A stretch of 64,000 nucleotides of DNA, taken from contig BCIX01000001.1 in assembly GCA_001600095.1 (NCBI GenBank), positions 248,001 to 312,000 on the forward strand, given 5' to 3'. Of this stretch, positions 13,101-23,014 are shown piece by piece. The stretch is from Bullera alba. Lineage: Eukaryota > Basidiomycota > Tremellomycetes > Tremellales > Bulleraceae. Below the pieces are notes generated by a model, which did not search any database, was not told where the DNA came from, and saw only the letters and a program-made list of their open reading frames with translations. The translations under genes were made by a program, and so were the position numbers. The first letter of the stretch is position 1, and each line of letters opens with the position of its first letter.

Positions 13101-14695
13101 AAACTTCTTCTCCACCATCAACTTCCTTAAGATCCTTCAGAAGATGACGAAACATCGAGCACATAGGACGTACATGCTGCAGCAGTACAAGTCGTCTGTG
13201 AGTCACCCGTTCAGCGAGGGAGTATCGAGGTTGATTTGTCGGTCTAGCAAATTCTCAAGAGGATGCTCAAGGTCAACCAGCCAATGCTGCAGTTACAGGT
13301 GTTGAAATTGATCAAGAGCCAAATGCCCTGGTGCGGCCGAAAGTGGCGTCATGGTATGTCCGGGGAAGATTGAGTTGGTGGTTGAGAATCGAGCTGACAA
13401 GCGGGTCAGGGAACATGAAGACAATCACCTCCATCTACCTGAACTGCCGGCCGGAGCTCAGAGATGAGTGGCTATCAGGGACCGATCTCGAGACTGAGCT
13501 CGAAGATGCTTTAGTGAGTGCATTTCGTCTAGAAAGCAGCATGATCCTGACTTGCGTCTAGCCCCAGGAGTACGCGCTCCGAGCCTTGATCCAGTTTTAC
13601 AACAAGCGGAACTACTCGTCTCACTTGGCTGTCACGTCAAACGAGCCTACGCACCACAGGTCCAACTCGACCGCAGCGGTCATGCTGGAAGACCCGGCGT
13701 TGCATCCACCTCGCTCCGGCGCTGGATCCTCGTTCTCCAGAGGCAGGGGTTCGAGTATCTCAGAGTCAGAGGTCTTCCCGCCTCGACATACAGACACTGG
13801 AATGGCATACAACCCGGACGGCATGATTGAATTCTGGCTGCACGAGTATGAAGACGTTCTGCTGGAGGTATTTGGCGATTCGTCCGATATTACCCACGAG
13901 GACCACTACTTCAGCAGCGGCACCGGAAGCGGATCATTCGGAGCGACATCCGGCGGCGACTATCCGATATCCCCTTCAGAGCCCTTATCCCCCGGTAGCA
14001 GTGATCTCGGACCAAGGGTCGTGACTCGAGGTCTGCCCGGACCGATGGAACGCGATGATCCCGCTTGGGTGAGATTGGGCCAGATTATGAGAGCGGTAAA
14101 GGGGCCTTCGGACGGCGACGACGAGAGCGTGATCAGCGATAGCGAGAGCACGGCGTCGGTTGGGGAATTGGGTGATGATGCTCGATTGGATCCAACAGGC
14201 GGAGTGGCCGGCCTGGGGATGGGAATCGGTGAGATGGGCTTGAACGACACTATCGACAATATAGAAGTATCGAACGAGGGGGAAGAACGGCAAGATCAGC
14301 AGGAAGAGCCAGTGCAAAGCCCACTTCGTGCATCGCCTGGGTTCAGGAAACATCGTGAAAAGTCCATCGGGGAGAATACATGGGAGGTGAGTCCAGCGCA
14401 GCAGCGTCCTCGAGGGAAGAGAGAATGACAGCTTACACATACGTAGCACATGTCGCCGGGAGTGTTGAGCTTGTTGCCGAAGTCGCCAGCGGAAAGACGA
14501 AGGTCTTCCTCCAGTGGAAGTCCGCTACGACCCATCACCGGCGGAGGTCTAGGGCTGGGCGATAACCCATTCATGGACGACGACGAGGGTGAGATCGATA
14601 CGAGAGGCCCAATGCCCATTGAGAAGGACACGGCGGATGAGCGTGAGCGAGACTTTGGAGCCGTCGACGAGGTAGAGTACGCCTATGGCGAGTAG
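10162..14695 (+). CDS. FAR11: STRIPAK subunit Far11/STRIP homologue
   Basis: A long gene with many short introns. The ATG at 10162 opens a 114-residue Ser/Thr/Pro-rich exon (10162-10503). After it comes the N1221 domain (from QTIYAYRYDDTDTLMNELEEW), including LYLLHG-CFAETTGPEMQLHW, MLYFLIEVFRSDDSFGDEL and LLLLWKTLLACLGG, then the linker MDISNWRRDTSVKYPTFAPP, and the C-terminal Far11/STRP (DUF3402-type) part (AILILLLKWFK, KFHYLAQLLFDSNCLLLVLK, WRNFFSTINFLKILQKM). These blocks are diagnostic for STRIP1/2 and Far11, scaffolds of the PP2A-containing STRIPAK complex, which acts at ER and nuclear membranes in cell-cycle, mating and morphogenesis signalling. The tail after about 13830 is acidic and low complexity. 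Convergent with the transporter gene, 108 bases apart. Family assignment firm; individual exon borders in the 12.3-13.6 kb part were not all verified. Confidence 0.9.
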
Positions 14696-14803
14696 CTCGA
14701 CAACCTTGACATCTATAGAGAGAATTCATGACAAGATCGTATATGCGTATTCGTACTGTGTAGGTTTATGCTATCTCTCCCTGACTGTGCTCGAATGGCA
14801 CAT

Positions 14804-17800
14804 CTACGACAACACTGCGATCAAGTGACTCGACAACACCTCTTGCTCTTCGGCAACGGCTACGGTTCCAATCAGTATGCTACTCCACGTTCGGCTGCGC
14901 TCGCGGTACTCACCCTTCAACACAATCTTGATGAACCGCCTCGCGGTCGCACTATCTTTCTCCTCCATCTGTTGCAATTTCGCAGTCTCCAACTTCCACA
15001 AGACGCAATATCCCTCCGCGACCACCGTTGCGTTTCTGCTCGTCGCACTCAGCGTGCTGAGATCACCGGCGATGGTGCCCGCGACCATGGTCTCTTGGAT
15101 CAAGGTCCGATGATCGTCGTACAGGTATGTCGCGCGCAGGGATCCGCTTTCAATCAAGTACAGTCCATCCGCCTGGTCGCGCTGGTTCCACAGTACGGTT
15201 CCGTGGCTGGCGACGACTTGGGTGAAGTACGGGGCGAGCTTGTGGAAGAACTCGATGGATTGGATGTCGGGTACAGCGGCATCCGACTCGTACGATCCAA
15301 AGGTCTGCAAGAGCAGAGGGAGCGGTTGGGTGAATGTGTCTATGGCGCTGTCCTCGACTTCGGGCACCAAAGCGAGTTGTGCCGTAGAAGGCGCTAATTG
15401 AATGTCAGCAGAAATTAACATTCCAGAAATGACTCTAGCACTCACTCTGTGGCAGCGTGTCACCACCCGCTCTGGCCAGGTGAGTCCTCCTGGGACTGTT
15501 CTGGAACGACTCTGCAAGGGAGAAAGGCGGCTTGGCGACTTTGGGAAAGTCGATCATTTTGCCTAGACTCTCCTCTTCCCGATCTTGCCTCTCTTTCAGG
15601 TTTTCGTAGAATGCGGTCCTACAGTGTTAACCGTCAGCTTGCTCGCAAAAGGCCAAGGCCAGCCAGCTGACTTACAAATACGCGTTCTCCGTCCACTCCA
15701 ATGCCTCGTTCAGGCTATCAAACACTTCGACTCGAGTACCTTCCCGATCCGCCCACAGATCCACACTTTGCAGTGCCGTGCCAACAAGTCCATTCGGGGA
15801 CGCGCCGCACAGGATCAACAAGACATCTTTCGCACTGAGGAGCCTTTGTACCCTGACAAAAGCCTCGGCGGAGGAAAAGTCGAGCCCATGGACGAGAGCA
15901 AAGTCGAGGATCAAGAACCGGATGGGGTTGTGCTGCCATTTCGCCAAGTCGAGCAATTTTCGAATCTCCTCTTCGACCAGGGATATGGTACCGAAGAACA
16001 CTAGCGAAGTGTGAGCGGTGCACAAAGAGTAGATTGGCTTGACTCACGGAAACCTTGTAGTTTCATGACGTAGGTCTGAGAACCGACTTGTTGGATGAAG
16101 GCGCGCTGGGATCGGGGCCTTCGGACAGTGGACTTGGCGGTCGATCCGTTGAAGACTGTTCGAATGGCTCTCCTCCTGGAGTTTTGCACCACGAAGAAGA
16201 TGCACGCTAGGATGATACCGAAGAGCAGGCCAATGACAAAGTCCCACCTACAAAGAGTCAGTGCCGTACAGTGACGGTCGGAGACGTGTGGGCTCGACTC
16301 ACAGGGTCATACCGATTGCGATGGCCCAGATGGTGATGTACTCCATGCGGTTGACCCTATTTCGGGTATCCCACACAGCCTCAATGACCAGGTCGATACC
16401 GAGGACGAAGATGAGGGCGCCGACGACCATCACGGCTGGACGCAAGTCAGCATTGATGATGACCAAATGAGTGTATCACTCACGCAGGTACCCAATGACG
16501 GTGGGTCCGACCATCATAATCGCTCCCGTAGCGGCAGCGAGCATGAGGCCCGATAGTCTGGATCCTCCTCCAACTCGGTAGACTAAAAAAGGGTCAGTTT
16601 CAAGCTGATAATCTCCTTCTCGTCCGCATAGAACAGAATGAGACTCACACAGCACAGTGTTGACGTAAGTGAGGTAGTTTGGCACGGTGCCAGTCAGTCC
16701 AGCGAGCAGGTTGGAGGCACCATGGGCGACCAGCTCCCTGTCGAGCTTGACGTTGTCCTCACCAAGGGAGACACCCAGAGCGGGAACGTTGAGAGGTACG
16801 TGCAAGATGCCGAAGAAGACTAGAGCCAATTGCGTCGGCATAGCAGCCCAGAATGCCGCCCAGTTGGTCTTGTGGAAGTCCTAGTGACGGAGTTCAGCTT
16901 GCTACGTCTCTTTGGCAGGCACGAACAGCTGACTCACGTAGTACGTGTAGAATTTCCACCAAGCCTGGGTATTCTTTCCCACGTCAAACACCCATCCTGT
17001 CTCTCGCAGGTGATCAAAATCCCATCCACCAATAGCGACCACGATGTAGAAGATGATCGGGATGACGAAGAAGTATGCCGGGAAGATGAGTTGATGGTGG
17101 TAGAAATGGGTGATAACACGGAGTAATATGGCGAGCACCAAGGGGATCGTCCAGAGCAAGACGTCGTGAGGGTTGTCGAAGAACAGCTTGAGAGTAGCGA
17201 GATTGTACTCGAAGCCTTCCTCTTTCAATCCCCGAGACACCTCTAGTCCAGTCTCGATGAGGAAAATGCCCACACCGCCAATACACCCGACGAGGATGTG
17301 TCTGGGGAAATATCCTATCAGGCCGCCAAGCTTGAACGCTCCAAGCGCGAAGAACACGAAGCCTAGTCACGTCAGGGTGTGGTCAAGTTGAAGGCAGAAT
17401 ATGCTTACCGGTGAGGATGGACGAGAATGCGAATGCCATCATGGTGGTGGAAATGATAGCCGCGTCCTACGCGGCGTCAGTGGGATGTAGCGACGCCCAT
17501 GGTCGATCACTCACGTCATCTCCTACTTCCGTGGCAATGATGTTGACGAGAATGTGGAAGAATGGCACAGCTTCGATCATCATCGAGCCGTTGCCTCCGG
17601 GGAAAATACTGCCTCCAAGGGAGAATACAAGTTGTGAGACGATACAACTAGATTGATCAGCGGCATGCTCTGTGGGACCACACTCACGACATGAAGAACA
17701 TTGATACACCCAGTGACCCAAAGTCCTGGAAAACGGGACTCGCAGGGAATAGGATCCTGATCGTCATGTCAGCCAAGGCTAGTCAAATTCTCATCCCTCA

Positions 17801-19543
17801 CTCACATTCCATACGACACACCGTCCAATACATTCAGCAGAAGCCCAAGGATGACACTGGGTATCGTCTTGATGGGCTCCTGCACACACTCCCTCACGAC
17901 ATCCCTCGCAGTGACCTTCTTCATGCGCCTTGACCAGCTGCTGATAGCCTGGGGGAAACCACCTCTATTGCCAGTCCAAGCGCCATCCTTGCCCAACAAC
18001 GGAGTTCGCTCTGACATTTGACCACCTTCGACGTCTTCCCGTCCGGGCTCCGAGGCGAGATATTGCCTCAGCGCGGAGGAAGAGTTGATATCGTCTTCGT
18101 CGTCGGCTGCCGTGTCTGTAGATTGGTAGTTGGTTGCTGCTTTACCGTTGATCAAGATCCTGGACCTGCCGTCCTCTTCTGCCAGCTGGCGAGACTGCTT
18201 GCGCTGCATCGGGGTGTGCGTGTCAGGCTGACCAATATCCCATGATGGCTTTCGGGGTCGAGCAGAGTCATCGGGCACTTCCTTGATTGGCTCGGTACCG
18301 GGTCCGGCAGCAGAGTCGAGCTTGTCCGACGATAATGATCGTTCGGCCGCCTTCTCCCTCTCCAGCATCATGCTGAGGACCGATCTACCGGTGTTACCCA
18401 TCGAGTCGGGAAGAAGACCAGGGGATGTGTCTGACTGAGGGGAGACTGATGCTCGAGGTCTTGATGGCCCTGCTTCTTGCGCTGAAACGGCTTGGTTCAG
18501 GTGACTGGGTTGCAGGGGGCGATATGACTGATCAGCCACGCTGTGTCGTGCGGTGTTGCGAGATGAATCGGAAGAGTGGAAAGATGTCGAGCTGGCATCT
18601 GAGGAGGGCTGTTGAGCAGTTGCCGGAGGACTTGATATAGACGATACTCTAGGTCTGTTGGCGTTGGATCCCGGTGTGAAAGACAGCGAGGCTAGACGGT
18701 TGGTGAAATCTCTAATCTGCTTAGATTGTGTTGACTGCGATAAGTCTGCGGCGCCGTAACGTCTGTGGATGGGTTGTCGTGGTTGGGATCAAGTGCGGTA
18801 TTTTGAGCATAGTCGTGGTTCGTGAGGAAAGAGAGAGAGACATCTCGTCAGCGCTACGTTTTTGCAATGTCGCGCCTTGGACACAGGCCGGAAGTACGAC
18901 TGCGAGGCTGGCATCGTTGCGATCACAGACACGGAAGGTGGCAAGGAGCTAGAGATAATGGGGATTGACATGGCGTGATGTGGAGTAGTGGACGATACAA
19001 AATGTGTAGGCGATTGCGGTATTTTCGACAAGAGTTGAAATGCAAGTTGGATGGCGCGGTGAGGGGATAATTTTAGATGACACCGTTGTCTCATCCTTGA
19101 GCGAAGAGGAGGGAAGAGGGATATAAAGCTTGAGGGAAATCAACAAGGCCAACTCACTCTAAGTTCTCGTAGGCCATACTTGGTTTACGGCTTTTGGGCT
19201 GGACATTCTGATGTTGATCCTCATCTCCATTTCGACCATTCCCATTGGCACTACCGTTCCCACTGCCACTGACTTTTCGCAACAGCGAGCTGAATCCACC
19301 GTGTTGAGCGACGACATCTTGACCTTGTCCGTGCTCGTCGTTGAGCTGGGTAGTCCTGTGGGAGAAGGAGGACGAGTTGGGGGATATCATCCGGCCGTTG
19401 AGCGCCGTCGATGCTCCAGTGCTACCGCTACCTCCGTGAGCGAGGCTGAACCCGCTGAAGCCATGGTGAGCGTTCGATGTCGAGTGTTGAGGAGAAGATG
19501 CCGTGGGCAGGTGCGGCGAGGTGATTGGGTCTCGAGCAGGCAT
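14804..19543 (-). CDS. VSB1: SulP-family vacuolar transporter with STAS and cNMP-binding domains (Vsb1-like)
   Basis: The N-terminal exon (19543-19158) starts [11 protein letters not shown] and joins across a 446 nt intron to [20 protein letters not shown] long Ser/Pro-rich cytosolic part follows, then the SulP membrane core beginning [25 protein letters not shown] and continuing through hydrophobic segments down to about 16250. Next come a STAS domain ([18 protein letters not shown]) and a C-terminal cyclic-nucleotide-binding-like domain ([20 protein letters not shown] ... [18 protein letters not shown]) ending at 14804. SulP + STAS + cNMP with a long N-terminal extension is the architecture of yeast YGR125W/Vsb1, implicated in vacuolar storage of basic amino acids; plain sulfate permeases lack the cNMP domain. 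Substrate is therefore inferred from architecture only. In the presumed cNMP phosphate cassette the acidic residue is Asp and one Arg is kept. Confidence 0.88.
18712..19157 (-). other. Unusually long intron in the VSB1-like gene
   Basis: Donor GTGAGT at 19157 and acceptor TTAG ending at 18712 enclose 446 nt, about eight times the local intron length. Joining the flanking exons restores frame (GA|A, Glu). I found no C/D box snoRNA, tRNA or long open frame inside. A first intron this long may hold regulatory sequence, or an alternative promoter could start transcription downstream. Confidence 0.6.
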
Positions 19544-20174
19544 GACGCTCTAATATTGCTCAGGTCCCAGGGTGTGTGTGCGAAAAGCGAATTCTCCGAT
19601 GTTACAGCTCGCGCCAGATCGCCCGTCGTCGAGAGGCCTGTGCGTGGTGAAGTCTAGGTCATATGCGTTGGTCGATGCAGTCGTTGTCGTTCGTACTTCG
19701 TGGTGATGAGGTGGTAGATGGTGCACGCTCTCCTAATCCCTTGCCTGCTCCTAATTGGCTACTGATATGACAAGACTAGCTCACCTCTGCTCGCAGCAAG
19801 CACCGAAGAGATAACCAAACGAGACTCCAACCGATAACGTTAATCTACTCCCGAGCCACGTGGCCTTCACGTGTTTCGCCGCATCGCTGCATCGTTGGAT
19901 CGTCCAGCTGGTCAAGCTGGATCTTCTCGGTCTTTATCAATATCAAAGCTAGTCCAGGTCGTCTTTCAATATTCAATCCTCCACTGCCTGACCGCACCTG
20001 GACCTTACGCTTTACAGTGCCCTTCATTTCTGGTGGCCTCGTTGTCCAGTTTCTCCGTCACCTGGAAGCCGGAACGCGACAAGACCGTGCACCAACCTTC
20101 CCGACCCCGCGAATCGTCCTCAACCTATCGCCGACCAACCTGATCCAAATCCGCCAGACACAGCAAGCCGGATC
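19544..20174. promoter_or_regulatory. Divergent intergenic region with two CACGTG boxes
   Basis: About 630 bases between the start of the SulP transporter (minus) and the first gag-like gene (plus). Two perfect CACGTG palindromes at 19857-19862 and 19868-19873 lie 11 bases apart, almost one helical turn, near the middle of the gap. CACGTG is the core site of bHLH factors (Cbf1 and similar). Which gene they serve is unknown. Confidence 0.5.
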
Positions 20175-20984
20175 ATGCCTCCATTATTATTTGATGACTC
20201 GGACGACGACCTTGTGTACATACCACCATGTGTCGAGCTCACTCCGGACAACTACTGGCGCTGGGAGCACGAGATTGAATGTCGCCTTGGACACTACGAG
20301 TTGTCAGACTTGATCGATCCGGAAATCACACCTCCGTCTCCCACCGACACGGCTGCCTGGAATGCCTGGAGCATGCAAAATCGCAAGGCCATCACCACGA
20401 TCGTGCTCACTCTGGGCTCAGACACACGCGACGGGCTGCCTCAAAAGTTTTACCCTCTGTTCTCATACGATAAGAAGAGCGACGAGGTGAAGACTGCCAG
20501 AGAGTTGATGGACCATCTGAAAGAGGAATATTCGGTGCTCAGCTCTTGGCGCAAGTACGAGCTTCACCGCGAGCTCTGGCATACACGACTGGAGGAGGAG
20601 AACCCTATGAAGGGTATCAACGTCATGATCAATGCTTTCTACATTCTCAAAATGTACGACAACTCCTTCGATGATTCGCAACTCGCCATGGCCATTGCCA
20701 TCGCCCTTCCTTTCTCCTATCGCCATATCGAGTTTGCCTCGCATGGTCCACCAGAATGGTCTTCATCAAGGGTCACCTCAGCAGTCAGCGACGAGCTAGT
20801 CCGCAGAAGGTTTCAAGCGGAGCGGGATGAAAAAGCAGCAAAGGCGGCCAAAGCACAACTGGCTCAGGACCCGAAACCGAAGAAGAAGTCGCGGAAGCCG
20901 GTAGTCAAGGACGGCAGCAAGCCATACTGTCAGATCCACAATGTCAACTCGCATTCGACTCAAGACTGCCGCTCGCGCGTATAG
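20175..20984 (+). CDS. Stand-alone gag-like protein with zinc knuckle (copy 1)
   Basis: Intronless frame of 269 residues. An acidic N terminus (DDSDDDL) is followed by a helical region resembling the gag/UBN2-type capsid region of Ty1/copia elements (DNYWRWEHEIECRL, ARELMDHLKEEYSVL, SWRKYELHRELWHTRLEE, AIAIALPFSYRHIEF). A Lys/Ala-rich linker and a C-terminal knuckle CQIHNVNSHSTQDC of form C-X2-H-X4-H-X4-C come next. The frame stops three residues after the knuckle (RSRV). No protease, integrase or reverse transcriptase frame and no LTR was seen nearby. A diverged paralogue sits at 31089-31892. An open intronless frame in an intron-dense genome points to retroelement origin; keeping an intact frame in two copies suggests either domestication or a non-autonomous element borrowing pol from elsewhere. 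An RNA- or nucleic-acid-binding role is inferred from the knuckle only. Confidence 0.8.
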   Translation: MPPLLFDDSDDDLVYIPPCVELTPDNYWRWEHEIECRLGHYELSDLIDPEITPPSPTDTAAWNAWSMQNRKAITTIVLTLGSDTRDGLPQKFYPLFSYDKKSDEVKTARELMDHLKEEYSVLSSWRKYELHRELWHTRLEEENPMKGINVMINAFYILKMYDNSFDDSQLAMAIAIALPFSYRHIEFASHGPPEWSSSRVTSAVSDELVRRRFQAERDEKAAKAAKAQLAQDPKPKKKSRKPVVKDGSKPYCQIHNVNSHSTQDCRSRV

Positions 20985-23014
20985 AGGTGTATGCCGCGTA
21001 TTGGTATCAAGCACTACCGCTCGGGCATCATCTGGCTCCCTTGCGTGGATTCAGCTGCAGGAACATGCGGAGGGACCTTGAGGTGTCGCGGTGACAAGTG
21101 GGAGGACGAGCGGATGGAGAAGATTGGTCCAAATGCTGACACAGGCGAGGGCAACGGAACGACAATGGCACGTCAAAGGGACGACCTTCATAGCTTCATC
21201 AATTCAACACCCCCACGACGACTTGCACTGTCTGAACTCACTTTGCTGCTAGTCTTCAGAGCAAATCCTTCTGGTAGGGCAAAGCCCACAGCCTGAACAG
21301 ATACAGCTGGTAGAGAACTTGTATTTGAGTACACCGGAGCCGCCACTCGGGTCTTCAGCTATAGCCAATGCAGAGCTTTTCAGTCACGATTGAAACCTGA
21401 GCTTGACGTAACATAGACATGCGCGTCGACAACTCAGCGAGCTTGCGCTGAACGTCGGCTCCGGCTCACTAGCTCACTGGCGCTCACTGATCGCTGCGGT
21501 CTAGGCTGCAGGGCTGTCAATGAGGTCAAAACTGTTCAAGATGGCCTCATTCCGACCTAGAGATCCCTTTAGATTGGAGATTTCCTTTAGAATGTCATAT
21601 AGGTCGTAGCGGCTCGCGGATACGTCGACCCCAACAGAGTCGAGAGGACTTTAGACGACTCCGTCTTCCTATAGGATCATGTACGATCGATAAATTGATG
21701 GTTTGGAGTTTTGGACTTGAATAGTGACGGCCTCGGACAGCCTAGCGGACGCCTAGCGACTGCCTAGCGCAGCCTCGATGCGGCCCTGTACGGCCTCAAC
21801 CCTGGCAATACGGCCGGTCGGTTAAGTTTGTGCTCCGGCCCGGTTGTTGTTTGGTTCTGTCCCGTCCATCGCGTTGTTTCATCTTTTGTTTAGAGAGGTG
21901 GCGTTTCGTTGTTTGCGTCTCATCATGTTGACATTGGCTCAGGTCAGTAACCCTACAGTGCCTTTGCAGTGCCTTTGCGGCCGCCCCGGGAGATCGACCG
22001 CGTGCGTCAGCTCGAGCTCGGGACGCCTCACAGCGCCGTCGACGCAGGTCGACGCGAACGGCCGTGATGCACCCACCCACCCGATGGAACATGCAACATG
22101 GTCCAAACAGGGTTGTGTCTGCGGGGCCAGGGACGGTGTCTTGATCGTCGGCGCCTGTCGGCGCCCTGTCAGCTCCTGTCAGAGAACAACGAGAACGCCA
22201 TGCCGGATGGATTGTGTTAGTTGAGGATCCCGTAAAAGGATGCCAGCGAAGAGCAGCGAAGACTTCTGGTGTCTGCCCAGAGGAGAGCAGAGAGGTTAAC
22301 AGATCTAGCATGGAGGGCGATGCAGTTCGGCGTCTGCGGCGCACTGAGCACTAAGGCCAGCTGTACCGAGTCTGTCAGACTCTGTCAGATGACCCGGACC
22401 TTGATCACTGGATCAGAGCTTCAGCGACTCGCAGCACGAGCCCCTCCATCACCCCTTCATCCAACATCCCCGTCCTCATCTCCATTTCCATCTCCAACCT
22501 AAACATCAACTTGTCCTTCACGTCTACATCTACGCTACGCGCACCTATTCTCCCTCACGATCCTTGACCCGACCCCACGCTCCTTAACAACAACGCATTC
22601 CAGCACTCGACTTTGATTTCAATAACGACCAATAGCATTACAAAGGCTGGCAACTCAGACAGTCGCTTTGACCTTTCAAATATCGCCAGGCCTCGAGCGT
22701 GCCTTTTGGATCACTGCTCGACATCACCTGACCTACCTACCTTTGGTCAGAGTGTAGTTACCTGGTCTAGCTAGCGACTCGGTCCTGTTTACCTTCTTGG
22801 TCGTCTTGGTTCTCGCCACCATCTCATTCGAATCCAACAACTCTTCGTCAACACGACATGCGTTGATCGTCGACGTACTGCATCTCTGAACACAACACCC
22901 ACGCTCTTTACAAACCCACATTCGTTTTATCACCCCTTGATATTGATCCACGGGCGACTTGCTCGAGCCCGAACCCGTTCTTCCACCTCTGAAGTCAGAA
23001 TCAACACCTGAATC
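20985..23014. other. Two-kilobase gene-poor region upstream of the amylase gene
   Basis: No supported gene. Directly after the gag-like stop the same frame stays open to 21296 but shows no convincing domain. Short tandem repeats occur at 21740-21770 (11 bp period, GCCTAGCG core), 21950-21976 (AGTGCCTTTGC twice) and 22371-22390 (TCTGTCAGA twice). From about 22430 to 23014 the plus strand is C/T-rich and low in structure, like a long promoter and 5' leader of the amylase gene. The middle part could be degraded repeat DNA. Confidence 0.5.
21740..21770. repeat. Short tandem repeat, 11 bp period
   Basis: The octamer GCCTAGCG occurs at 21740, 21751 and 21762, exactly 11 bases apart, with variable three-base spacers. 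It lies in the gene-poor region between the first gag-like gene and the amylase gene. Confidence 0.7.

Noticed and set aside
21796..22344. 182-codon open frame on the minus strand in the gene-poor region
   Set aside because: Arg-rich, irregular composition, no domain, no introns, and runs through short repeats; looks like chance in GC-rich DNA.
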